Under the pieces are notes generated by a model. That model saw nothing but the letters and a program-made list of their open reading frames with translations. It did no database searches and was not told the DNA's origin. From the NCBI GenBank assembly GCA_020343555.1, contig CP070800.1, positions 326,576 to 336,336 on the forward strand: a stretch of DNA of 9,761 bases, written 5' to 3'. The position numbers and the translations under genes are program-made. This stretch comes from Dehalococcoidales bacterium (GTDB taxonomy: Bacteria; Chloroflexota; Dehalococcoidia; Dehalococcoidales; UBA2162). This document shows positions 1-7,104 of the stretch, one piece after another; position 1 is the first letter of the stretch, and each line of letters starts with the position of its first letter.

Positions 1-705
1 AGACCGTGTCAACGTCTCGATAAGACTGTTATTTACAACCGTGGCAAAGGAAGACCTGGTATCGCTGAGGAGATTTTCACGTATCCTGTCGAAAACGACC
101 ACGGTATTATTTACGCTGTAACCGATCACGGCTAGTATACCTATAACAAATTTCAGGTCAATCTCCCAGCCGAAAAGTCCTCCCAGAACGGCGAAAACTC
201 CGAGAGCAATAAGAGTATCATGAACCAGTGCTATTATCGCGCAGATACCATAGTGGAAAGGATGCGGCATTCTTCGGAACGCCCAGGCAATATATAAGAG
301 TATGCCAACTGCAGCGACAGCCACGGCAATAGCCGCATTTCGTGTTGTTTCGGATGCTACCATTTCACTGACGTCATCGAATTCTCTGACGACCAGAGAG
401 TCAAATGCTTCGGCCAGGTCTGTTTCCAGCGTTGTTTTCTCACCCGCAGTAAGTCGTGGCAGTCGAACGAGAAAGGCATCATCACCTACTTCCTGGATAA
501 TTGCGCTGGTATAACCCAGATCATTCAACTCGTTTTCCAGGTCGACTTTTTCCACCTGCTGTTCGAAATCGACCGTCATAACCGAACCACTGCTGAACTC
601 GACACCAGCTTTAAGGCCGAACACAGCCAGAAAGATAATACAGGCGATTGCAAGCACGCCGGCAATGATAAAGTACCATTTTCTTCTGCCTATAATATCT
701 ATCAT
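1..705 (-). CDS. secF: Protein translocase subunit SecF (3' part beyond the window)
   Basis: SecF pairs with SecD at the Sec translocon in the cytoplasmic membrane and uses the proton gradient to help pull exported proteins through. The frame is open from an ATG at 705 to the left edge, giving 235 residues without a stop; a full SecF is usually about 290-320. TM1 is at about 10-30, followed by GVEFSSGS (34-41), a diverged form of the usual GIDFTGGT. A short periplasmic domain lies at about 42-120, then TM2 (124-142), TM3 with the ALVHD motif (159-163) and TM4 with GYSVNNTVVVFDRIREN (195-211). In most SecF proteins this last motif reads GYSxND; here the Asp is Asn200. The partner Arg near the window edge (R234, matching E. 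coli R247 by spacing) is kept. The start overlaps the secD stop as ATGA (702-705), so translation is probably coupled. Confidence 0.97.
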   Translation of the reverse strand, partial: MIDIIGRRKWYFIIAGVLAIACIIFLAVFGLKAGVEFSSGSVMTVDFEQQVEKVDLENELNDLGYTSAIIQEVGDDAFLVRLPRLTAGEKTTLETDLAEAFDSLVVREFDDVSEMVASETTRNAAIAVAVAAVGILLYIAWAFRRMPHPFHYGICAIIALVHDTLIALGVFAVLGGLFGWEIDLKFVIGILAVIGYSVNNTVVVFDRIRENLLSDTRSSFATVVNNSLIETLTRS

Positions 706-2057
706 TCTTTCCTTCCAAGATGAGGGCTAAATAAATTTATCCGGTGTGCCAGCGAGGTACCCACGAATAACCGGAGAAGTGTCCGGGTCACTATTATTGC
801 GGTGAGCATGCTTGCTAAAACACCAATAGCCAGTGTCAGGGCAAATCCCTGGACGGCGGCACTCGATACTATACTGCTGCCCAACCAGAAAAGTATCAAG
901 CACACGATAAGGGTAGTTATATTACCATCACGGATAGCGGTCCAGGCACGACTGAAACCGACCTCTATAGCCGCTCCCAGCGTACGCCCGGCACGCAATT
1001 CTTCTTTCATACGCTCGAATATCAGTACATTTGCATCTACAGCCATCCCTATCGACAGTATGAAACCTCCTAACCCGGCAAGAGTCAGCGTATATCCGGG
1101 CCAGAGTTTAAATATAGCCAGTACCAGGATCCCGTAGAATATCAACGCGACTCCGGCAAGGAGTCCGGATATCCGGTAATACAAGGCCATGAACAGGATA
1201 ACAAGGAGGAGACCGATTAAACCAGCCTTAACACTCATCCCGACGAAATCGGCACCCAGTATAGGAGAAATCGTCTGGTCATAAATTATTTCCAGCGGCA
1301 ATGGAAGCCGACCAAAGTTCAATTGTCCGGACAGGCGCTGCGCATCCTGAATCGACAATCCCGTTATAACACCCCTGTCCGTAATCGTTGACTGAACAGC
1401 AGGAGCCACGGGATTACCACTCTCTCCCCTTAACGCCTCATCACCATCGAAAATTGCCATGCGGTCTTTATTGATCGAAAGCCGCCCGGTCACCTGCTCT
1501 GATATCTCGCTTCCCTCTTCGTCCCACTCAAAATGCAGTTCTATCCTTCCAAAATTATCCTGGGCTACATAGGTATTCGTTTTAAAATAGCGACTGGTCA
1601 GCGCTCTTTCTTCGCCATCGATTATCGCAACTGCAGGCTTCCACTTCCCAAGTTCGTTTTCCCATTTCGCAGTCTCATTTCCGGTAACCAGTTCACCGAA
1701 TTCAAGCATATCGACACGGGCCAGTCTTTCTTTTTCCTTGTCCGAGATATCCACGCCCGGCAGGTCGATGACTATACGGTCTTCACCCTGTATCTGGATA
1801 ACCGGTTCGGTCACACCCAGAGGATTAACCCTGTTTTCGAGCACAGCTTTTGCTCCTTCGAGAGCATTGGCTTGTTGATCGGATTCTAATCCTGAAAGGT
1901 CTGCCTTATAAACGATGTGCATACCACCCTGGAGGTCTAATCCGAGTTGCACATCCTGACCGCCGATTGTTCCCTTTTCTATTGGAAAGACTACCGCCAG
2001 TGCAAGAACGAAGATTATCAGTACAATTACAAATACCCAGGAGTTTCTTCTAAGCAT
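702..2057 (-). CDS. secD: Protein translocase subunit SecD
   Basis: SecD is the larger half of the SecDF export motor. This 451-residue protein has an N-terminal membrane segment (about 6-25), then LGLDLQGGMHIVY (38-50), the SecD form of the first conserved motif. The periplasmic P1 region (about 50-265) contains VNPLGVTEPVIQIQG (77-91) and RIVIDLPG (94-101). The C-terminal membrane part has about five helices (about 274-293, 297-316, 323-343, 376-395, 403-425). The proton-pathway motif GMAVDANVLIFERMKEEL lies at 337-354 with Asp341 intact, matching E. coli D519 by motif. Length is normal for a bacterial SecD without extra domains. The start ATG at 2057 directly precedes the membrane anchor; the ribosome site before it is weak. 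The stop overlaps the secF start by four bases. A hairpin lies just upstream at 2078-2097. Confidence 0.97.
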   Translation of the reverse strand: MLRRNSWVFVIVLIIFVLALAVVFPIEKGTIGGQDVQLGLDLQGGMHIVYKADLSGLESDQQANALEGAKAVLENRVNPLGVTEPVIQIQGEDRIVIDLPGVDISDKEKERLARVDMLEFGELVTGNETAKWENELGKWKPAVAIIDGEERALTSRYFKTNTYVAQDNFGRIELHFEWDEEGSEISEQVTGRLSINKDRMAIFDGDEALRGESGNPVAPAVQSTITDRGVITGLSIQDAQRLSGQLNFGRLPLPLEIIYDQTISPILGADFVGMSVKAGLIGLLLVILFMALYYRISGLLAGVALIFYGILVLAIFKLWPGYTLTLAGLGGFILSIGMAVDANVLIFERMKEELRAGRTLGAAIEVGFSRAWTAIRDGNITTLIVCLILFWLGSSIVSSAAVQGFALTLAIGVLASMLTAIIVTRTLLRLFVGTSLAHRINLFSPHLGRKE

Positions 2058-2077
2058 TCTGTATCTCTGTCTTATTT

Positions 2078-2097
2078 AAAAGGCAGCCGGTGCTGCC
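2078..2097 (-). terminator. Short hairpin with U-run between the nucleotidyltransferase gene and secD
   Basis: Read on the minus strand, GGCAGC (2097-2092), loop ACCG and GCTGCC (2087-2082) form a perfect 6-bp GC-rich stem, followed by TTTT (2081-2078) and then AAAT. This has the layout of a small intrinsic terminator for the upstream leftward genes. It sits only 20 bases before the secD ATG, too close for a separate leadered secD promoter downstream of it. It is therefore more likely a leaky terminator, an attenuator or a processing site than a full stop. The stem is short and the U-run is only four bases, so function is uncertain. Confidence 0.4.
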
Positions 2098-2141
2098 CTT
2101 CCTTTCAGTTTATAACATTATCTCCGGTTAAGAAAACCCCT

Positions 2142-3629
2142 CTAGACAATAAGTTCTTTAATATATGCTAAGGCCTGTTCTCTATCGGTAATTTCACCTG
2201 AAGCCTGTGCTTCCTTCACTGCGTCCAGTAATTCACCTATCCGGGGACCGGGACTTAGTCCAAAGGATTTTATTATATCATAACCATCGATAAGCTTGGG
2301 AGGATTTACTACATTTTCTTTCTCAAAATATTTCTCAAGTAGATATTTTACCAGTTCGATATGCTCTTTCCAGTTGGAAATATCCAGGTCTGGACCTCTT
2401 GTTGCCAGGTGATCGGCGAGATTCAGAAAAAGAATATCCAGACCTGCTTGATCCGTATCCTTGTAATACCGGTAAACAGCCCGGTCCGAAGGTAATCCTT
2501 CCTGGCTGAGCTGTGTCGGTCTCATGTGATGAATAATTTCCGTTTCCACCAGTTTTATCTCCCGGCTGCTGAACCGGAGTTTCTCCAGTCTCTCAACAAC
2601 CAGAGTGGCTCCTTCCTTGCTGTGTCCCAGGAACCTTGTTCTTCCGGTTTCATCCATGGACTTTGTTCCGGGTTTACCTATATCATGAAGCAATGCGGAC
2701 AGCTTGAGAAGAGATTTCCGTGTACTACCGCTGCTTACTTCCTGGATTAAGTGCTCCATAAGTTCACCTGAAAGAAAATCCGTTTCAACAATTTCTTCAC
2801 TCGTATAGTCCCAGTTTCCCTCTCCAAGGAGAAATTCAAGCGCATCAACCGTGGCAAAAGAATGTTCCAGAACATCCCAGCGATGTTCTTCAGGCTGTTT
2901 CAATCCTCGACTTTCTTCCAGTTCAGGGACTATTACGGTCAACAGTCCCAGTTCATCAAGATATCTCAGAATCTTCCCGGCTTCACAGAGAGTTAGCAAT
3001 CTGAGTAGCTCCTCTCTGGTACGTTCACCGGGCACGACCGCCAGTAACTGAGCGTCTTTTCTTACCAGGTCTTCCGTATCCTGATCGATGTTGAAATTAA
3101 GTTCTCCGGCGAGTCGCACTGCACGAAGTAATCTGGCGGAATCCTCAATAAAAACCTGGGCACTTACGACTCTTACTATCTGCTTCCCCAGGTCTTCTCT
3201 TCCAGTAAACGGATCGATTACCTCAACGTTCGTGACATCGTCCAAGAATTGACTCAATTCAATTGCCATAGCATCTATCGTAAAATCCCTGCGTGCCAGG
3301 TCTTTCTCAATCGTGTCTGAATAGGATGAGAAATCCAGCACATAAGATGTTTCGGCAGGAGATTTCCTGTTATCAAAAAGTATTACCCGTGCTACCTTAT
3401 TTATATCGTCCAGTAACACATACCTACCGCCAAGAATTTCCGCGACATCTGCGGCAATATTACGTGCATCTCCGGCGACAGTAATGTCTATATCGGCAGT
3501 TTTTCTTCCCAGCAGGACATCACGTACGAAACCACCAACTACATATGAATCTATCCTCTTCGAAGAAAGATTTTCTTCAATCTTCTGCAATAACAAAATC
3601 GTTTCTGTTGTAACTGAACTCAAATCCAT
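2142..3629 (-). CDS. cca: CCA tRNA nucleotidyltransferase / poly(A) polymerase family protein with HD domain
   Basis: A class II nucleotidyltransferase of 495 residues, most likely adding or repairing the 3' CCA of tRNA in the cytoplasm. Visible motifs in order: VGGFVRDVLLG (31-41) and the metal-binding pair ADIDI with Asp46 and Asp48; RRDFTIDAMA (113-122); IEDSARLLRAVR (161-172), which carries the EDxxR nucleotide-selecting motif. An HD domain follows, with LLHDIGKPG (313-321), H336, HH at 367-368 and Asp406 as probable metal ligands. HD domains in this family often give phosphatase or phosphodiesterase activity. The frame also has a TTG at 3692 that overlaps the methyltransferase stop. I prefer the ATG at 3629 because it has GGTGA close upstream and leaves a normal-length N-terminus before the first motif. 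Sequence alone cannot separate CCA-adding from A-adding or poly(A) polymerase activity. It lies 59 bases after the methyltransferase gene and 84 before secD. Confidence 0.85.
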   Translation of the reverse strand: MDLSSVTTETILLLQKIEENLSSKRIDSYVVGGFVRDVLLGRKTADIDITVAGDARNIAADVAEILGGRYVLLDDINKVARVILFDNRKSPAETSYVLDFSSYSDTIEKDLARRDFTIDAMAIELSQFLDDVTNVEVIDPFTGREDLGKQIVRVVSAQVFIEDSARLLRAVRLAGELNFNIDQDTEDLVRKDAQLLAVVPGERTREELLRLLTLCEAGKILRYLDELGLLTVIVPELEESRGLKQPEEHRWDVLEHSFATVDALEFLLGEGNWDYTSEEIVETDFLSGELMEHLIQEVSSGSTRKSLLKLSALLHDIGKPGTKSMDETGRTRFLGHSKEGATLVVERLEKLRFSSREIKLVETEIIHHMRPTQLSQEGLPSDRAVYRYYKDTDQAGLDILFLNLADHLATRGPDLDISNWKEHIELVKYLLEKYFEKENVVNPPKLIDGYDIIKSFGLSPGPRIGELLDAVKEAQASGEITDREQALAYIKELIV

Positions 3630-3688
3630 TTTGTCACCCAAGAATACCCGATATTTAAGACTGCACTGCAACCCAGGAAATTTTGACC

Positions 3689-4450
3689 TCAATCACCTGG
3701 TTTCTCACACAGGAAAAAAGCCCTCCCGGAATCGGCGGTGAGATCCTGCCTTCCGGATTCAACCGTGTACTCAAAAGTATCCAGTATAAAAAATTCTGCT
3801 TCGGAAAGGGCATTACTGATTTCTTCCGCTGAATAACATTTCTCCAGCAATGTTACATCGGAACGATACCAGTAATCCGACAGGCGAAACATCGTCGCGT
3901 CGAACCGGGCAATGCGTTTTTCCGGATCATAGCTTTGCGGAAACAGGCAAACATGATCTTCTTCTACAATACCGTAATATCCCTGCCATTTGGCCAGAAA
4001 TCCCGGTTCAAGGTTCATATCGAATATAAACAGACCTTCCTTCAATAAACAGGAAAACACATTCCTGAACACGGACGTCAGTTCCTCGATTGTCATCACA
4101 TGGTTGAGTGAATCGAAAAAAGAAGTCACGAGATCGAATGATGTAGGCAGATTAAATGTACGGGCATCATCACATATAAAATCCACGCCCGGTGCGTTCT
4201 CTCTGGCATATTTCAGCATCTCTTCAGAGCCGTCGATGCCAGCTACATTATATCCTTCTACTGATAAATAACTGGCAAGCTGCCCTGTTCCGCAGCACAG
4301 GTCGAGAACAGCAGCACCGGCAGATATCTCCGGAAGTACCAGTTCGCCCAGAACCGCCAGTGCTCCAGGAGTAAACCTGCTTCCCCAGTGCCTGTTATAC
4401 ATCCAGGCGAAATCATCATAATCGGTATATCTTTTTTTTCCACCCGTCAT
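3689..4450 (-). CDS. Class I SAM-dependent methyltransferase
   Basis: A 253-residue Rossmann-fold methyltransferase; the substrate cannot be told. Motif I is VLDLCCGTGQLA (48-59), the SAM-binding glycine loop. The acidic end of strand 2 is GIDGSEEMLKYAR (71-83), motif II is at DDARTF (94-99), and FDLVTSFFDSLNHV (105-118) is the strand-4 region. LLKEGLFIFDMN (135-146) takes the place of the usual LkpGG-FxFD segment. The frame could begin at a TTG at 4507, but the ATG at 4450 is better: it has AGGAAAG (4467-4461) ten bases upstream and lies just after a promoter that would exclude the TTG. Codons 4-7 contain a run of eight A's. It is the first gene of the leftward block that continues into the nucleotidyltransferase and secDF. 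Relatives act on small molecules, quinones or tRNA; no choice is possible here. Confidence 0.88.
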   Translation of the reverse strand: MTGGKKRYTDYDDFAWMYNRHWGSRFTPGALAVLGELVLPEISAGAAVLDLCCGTGQLASYLSVEGYNVAGIDGSEEMLKYARENAPGVDFICDDARTFNLPTSFDLVTSFFDSLNHVMTIEELTSVFRNVFSCLLKEGLFIFDMNLEPGFLAKWQGYYGIVEEDHVCLFPQSYDPEKRIARFDATMFRLSDYWYRSDVTLLEKCYSAEEISNALSEAEFFILDTFEYTVESGRQDLTADSGRAFFLCEKPGD

Positions 4451-4475
4451 AATCTTTTTGCTTTCCTGTACAAGA

Positions 4476-4504
4476 AGTATATATATTGATAAGAAATTTA
4501 ACAA
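4476..4504 (-). promoter_or_regulatory. Sigma70-type promoter for the leftward block
   Basis: On the minus strand TTGTTA (4504-4499) is followed after 17 bases by TATACT (4481-4476), close to the TTGACA/TATAAT consensus. Transcription would begin near 4469, giving a leader of about 19 bases that contains the AGGAAAG ribosome site of the methyltransferase gene. The call rests on sequence match and position only. Confidence 0.65.
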
Positions 4505-4524
4505 CAATCAGACTAACTTATCGC

Positions 4525-4553
4525 TTGTTTTTTTGAAATTTAGATGATATACT
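4525..4553 (+). promoter_or_regulatory. Sigma70-type promoter for the nuo operon, with extended -10
   Basis: TTGTTT (4525-4530) and TATACT (4548-4553) are separated by exactly 17 bases. A TG one base before the -10 (4545-4546) makes an extended -10 element. Transcription would start near 4560, leaving a leader of about 28 bases before nuoA. The -35 box is 20 bases from that of the opposing leftward promoter, so one regulator bound between them could affect both. Confidence 0.7.
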
Positions 4554-4573
4554 TGTAACCGATGTTTTTCCAG

Positions 4574-4581
4574 AAGGGAGG
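4574..4581 (+). promoter_or_regulatory. Strong ribosome binding site that fixes the TTG start of nuoA
   Basis: AAGGGAGG ends seven bases before the TTG at 4589. No ATG or GTG lies in frame near the conserved nuoA N-terminus, so this site supports the rare TTG start. Confidence 0.8.
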
Positions 4582-4588
4582 ATATTAA

Positions 4589-4960
4589 TTGCTATCTAAT
4601 TTCGGCTACGTCGCCTTGTATTTGATATTCGCAATCTGTCTCGCCGTTATTATAGTCATCCTCCCTCTTATCCTTAGATTAGTAAAAGTTGTTCCTCATA
4701 ATCCCAACCGTTTGAAAAATCTTATCTTTGAATGCGGCATGGAAACGATCGGTAAAACCTGGGTACGTTTCAATGTCCGTTATTATTTCTTTGCCCTGGT
4801 TTTTCTTGCTCTCGATGTCCTGGTAGTATTCCTGTATCCGTGGGCAATCCAGTTAAAAGGGCTTGGCACAACCGGCTTTATAGCGATTCTTGTCCTACTG
4901 ATTATCCTTTCAATCGGGTACCTTTATGCCTGGAGGAAGAAGGTTCTTGAATGGAAATAG
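4589..4960 (+). CDS. nuoA: NADH-quinone oxidoreductase subunit A
   Basis: NuoA is a small membrane subunit of complex I, at the joint between the peripheral arm and the membrane arm near the quinone site. The 123-residue product has three membrane helices (about 6-28, 64-84, 94-114). The family loop FECGMETIG (47-55) with Cys49 is present, followed by RFNVRYYFFALVFLALDVL (60-78) and FLYPWA (81-86). Asp76 of the second helix is kept, but the Glu normally two residues later (DxE, E. coli D79/E81) is Leu78 here. The start is a TTG with a strong ribosome site; length is normal. It is the first gene of the nuo operon and its last ten bases overlap nuoB. Confidence 0.96.
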   Translation: MLSNFGYVALYLIFAICLAVIIVILPLILRLVKVVPHNPNRLKNLIFECGMETIGKTWVRFNVRYYFFALVFLALDVLVVFLYPWAIQLKGLGTTGFIAILVLLIILSIGYLYAWRKKVLEWK

Positions 4961-5544
4961 AACGACCTGACAACATTATATATTCACCGGAAGAACTTGA
5001 CCTGTATGAAGGCCAGGCAATAAATGAATTAAAGGCAAGCAGCGAAGCAGTAATCCCTGACCCGGTCGAGTGGCTGGATGATGACCTTAAGCAGAATGTC
5101 TTACTCACCACAGTGGACTGGGTAATAAACTGGGCGCGACGCTCGTCTCCATGGCCGGCACTATGCTTCCCGGCATGTTGTGCGTTCGAATTTATCTCCG
5201 CCATGGGGCCACGTTTCGATATCTCAAGGTTTGCCATGGAGATCATGCGTGCCTCACCCCGCCAGGCGGACCTTATGATCACTGCCGGGACAATGACCTG
5301 GAAACATGCACCAAATATCAGGCGTGTCTATCAACAGATGGCAGAGCCGAAATGGGTTATCGCCATGGGAGCCTGCGCTATCAGCGGCGGTATTTTCCGC
5401 TCCGGTTACAATGTAGTACCGGGATACAATCATATTATCCCTGTTGATGTATATGTTCCCGGATGCCCTCCCCGACCCGAAGGTCTCCTTTACGGCGTCC
5501 AGATGTTACAGGAAAAGATAGCAAAAACAAAGAACTTTGCTTAG
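4951..5544 (+). CDS. nuoB: NADH-quinone oxidoreductase subunit B (cluster N2)
   Basis: NuoB carries the terminal [4Fe-4S] cluster N2, which hands electrons to quinone at its interface with NuoD. The four expected ligands are visible: tandem Cys76-Cys77 in PACCAFEF, Cys142 in MGACAISGG and Cys172 in VPGCPPRPEG. WVINWARRSS (57-66) and PVDVYVPG (164-171) are typical. The 197-residue protein is somewhat long: an acidic stretch of about 40 residues precedes the conserved WLDDDL-LLTTVDW region, and no alternative start lies inside it. An extra Cys72 sits four residues before the ligand pair, where the family usually has FGLACCA. The ATG lies within the end of nuoA, with AGG (4941-4943) seven bases upstream. 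Confidence 0.97.
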   Translation: MEIERPDNIIYSPEELDLYEGQAINELKASSEAVIPDPVEWLDDDLKQNVLLTTVDWVINWARRSSPWPALCFPACCAFEFISAMGPRFDISRFAMEIMRASPRQADLMITAGTMTWKHAPNIRRVYQQMAEPKWVIAMGACAISGGIFRSGYNVVPGYNHIIPVDVYVPGCPPRPEGLLYGVQMLQEKIAKTKNFA

Positions 5545-5560
5545 GAAGGTTTAGTTCGGA

Positions 5561-6001
5561 ATGACTGTTGCATTATCAGGAACTGAAGTAACCGAAAAAC
5601 TGGAGCAACAATTAAAGTCGAATATTATCGAATCGGACGAGGGCTGTATCCTGGTTAGAAATGAAGCTCTTTATGATATTATCTCTCATTTTAAAGATTC
5701 TCCGGACTATGACTTGCAGCTTGTGAACCATATCACTGCGGTAGATTATCTCGATTATTTCGAAGTGATTTATCAAATTACCTCTATCAACCATAATCAC
5801 AGCCTGGTTATAAAAACGCGGTGTTACGGCAGAGAGAATCCGTCAATACCTTCAGTAACTGGTTTATACGCAGCAGCAGATCCTCAGGAAAGGGAAATCT
5901 ATGACCTCATGGGGATACGTTTTGAAGGTCATCCTAATCTCAAACGGATGTTCCTCTGGGAAGGATTCGAAGGACATCCCCAACGTAAGGACTATCTATA
6001 A
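5561..6001 (+). CDS. nuoC: NADH-quinone oxidoreductase subunit C (30 kDa type)
   Basis: NuoC is a cluster-free subunit of the peripheral arm that binds NuoD and NuoB. The 146-residue product has the family signature at its C-terminal end: EREIYDLMGIRFEGHP (110-125) and FEGHPQRKDYL (136-146). The protein is compact compared with the usual 150-200 residues and ends directly after the RKDY motif. The start ATG follows AGGAAGGT (5543-5550). nuoC is a separate gene, not fused to nuoD as in E. coli, and its TAA shares one base with the nuoD ATG (TAATG). Confidence 0.95.
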   Translation: MTVALSGTEVTEKLEQQLKSNIIESDEGCILVRNEALYDIISHFKDSPDYDLQLVNHITAVDYLDYFEVIYQITSINHNHSLVIKTRCYGRENPSIPSVTGLYAAADPQEREIYDLMGIRFEGHPNLKRMFLWEGFEGHPQRKDYL

Positions 6002-7104
6002 TGGCGATTAGAACCGAACCTTTTGTAATTAATATGGGTCCGGTGCACCCAAGTACTCATGGTGTCTACCGCATGAGGTTGACACTGGATGGCGAGGTTA
6101 TCGTCGGTATTGAACCCGTTATAGGGTATCTTCATCGTGGAATCGAAAAACTGGCCGAAGAAAGAACGTGGACCGGAGTCATTCCCCTGACAGACCGGCT
6201 GGATTACGTCTCTTCGATGAGTAACAACCTTGCCTATTGCCTGGCTGTTGAGAAACTGGCGGGGATCGTTGTTCCTGAGAGAGCCGAGTATCTCAGGGTA
6301 ATAATAGCTGAGTTGCAGCGTATCTGCAATCACCTCGTCGCAGTCGGTTCATTTTTTAATGACATTGGAACATACTTCACGCCTTTCCTCCAGATGTACA
6401 GAGAAAGAGAAAAGATCATCGATCTTTTCGATATGGTCTGCGGCCAGCGTCTTACCTATAACTACATGAGAATAGGCGGGGTAAGTCAGGATGTTCCTCG
6501 TGAGTTCCTTCCGGCTTTAAACAAACTCCTCCAGCAGCTACCGGAAGCGATAGACCTATTCGATACTTTCCTGATGGAAAACGAGATACTGCTGGGGAGA
6601 AGCAAGGGAGTTGGAATACTTCCTCCGGAGCTGGCGATTAATTATGGAATTACAGGACCGGTACTCCGGGCGAGTGGAGTTGCCTGGGACTTCCGTAAAG
6701 AAGATCCCTATTCGATTTATGATCGCTTTGAATTTGATATTCCGACCTGTGAGAACGGGGATGCTTATGACAGATACCGAATGCGTATGCTGGAGATTCG
6801 GCAGAGTTTGCGAATACTCAACCAGGCAGTTAAGCAATTGCCGGATGGTCCGGTAAAAGCCGATGTCCCCCAATTTATTCGTCCTCCAGCGGGAGAAGCA
6901 TATGGTCGCATCGAATCTCCAAAAGGAGAACTCGGTTTCTATGTGGTATCCGTTGGTTCGGTTGCTCCTTACCGGTGCCACATAAGGTCTACCAGTCTTA
7001 TAAATATTTCTGTAATTCGAGAGTTGATAATCGGATGGAAGATAGCCGATCTTGTATCCATATTCGGCAGTATAGATATTTGTTTGGGTGAGGTTGACAG
7101 ATAA
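6001..7104 (+). CDS. nuoD: NADH-quinone oxidoreductase subunit D (49 kDa type)
   Basis: NuoD forms the quinone-reduction pocket with NuoB. The 367-residue protein opens with MGPVHPSTHGVYRMRL (12-27), then IGYLHRGIEKLAEERTW (41-57) and DRLDYVSSMSNNLAY (65-79). His20 and Tyr69 match in motif and spacing (49 residues) the His and Tyr that bind the quinone headgroup in bovine and Thermus complex I. The C-terminal end has PPAGEAYGRIESPKGELGFY (292-311), SVAPYRCHIRSTS, and closes with GSIDICLGEVDR. It lacks the four Cys of the [NiFe] site of related hydrogenases, as expected for a true NuoD. Length is full. Its TAA overlaps the ATG of nuoH by one base, so no room is left for nuoE, nuoF or nuoG. Confidence 0.98.
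   Translation: MAIRTEPFVINMGPVHPSTHGVYRMRLTLDGEVIVGIEPVIGYLHRGIEKLAEERTWTGVIPLTDRLDYVSSMSNNLAYCLAVEKLAGIVVPERAEYLRVIIAELQRICNHLVAVGSFFNDIGTYFTPFLQMYREREKIIDLFDMVCGQRLTYNYMRIGGVSQDVPREFLPALNKLLQQLPEAIDLFDTFLMENEILLGRSKGVGILPPELAINYGITGPVLRASGVAWDFRKEDPYSIYDRFEFDIPTCENGDAYDRYRMRMLEIRQSLRILNQAVKQLPDGPVKADVPQFIRPPAGEAYGRIESPKGELGFYVVSVGSVAPYRCHIRSTSLINISVIRELIIGWKIADLVSIFGSIDICLGEVDR

Noticed and set aside
2109..2136. Possible secD promoter on the minus strand (TTTTCT, 16 bases, TATAAA)
   Set aside because: The -10 is fair but the -35 is poor and the spacing not ideal; too weak to list, although it would place the hairpin at 2078-2097 in the secD leader.
3630..3692. TTG start at 3692 giving 21 more residues to the nucleotidyltransferase
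   Set aside because: It would make a neat four-base overlap with the methyltransferase stop, but its only AGGTGA is directly adjacent with no spacing, and the added residues precede a normal family N-terminus. Not fully excluded.
4451..4507. TTG start at 4507 giving 19 more residues to the methyltransferase
   Set aside because: The extra stretch would cover the -10 and -35 of the leftward promoter and has no ribosome site, while the ATG at 4450 has one at proper distance.
4499..4530. Apparent inverted repeat (AACAA ... TTGTT) between the divergent promoters, as a possible operator
   Set aside because: The arms are simply the two opposing -35 boxes; beyond them the match does not extend.
4902..5282. 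126-codon minus-strand frame opposite the nuoA/nuoB junction
   Set aside because: Antisense to two conserved genes, with low-complexity Ser/Arg-rich content and no recognisable domain.
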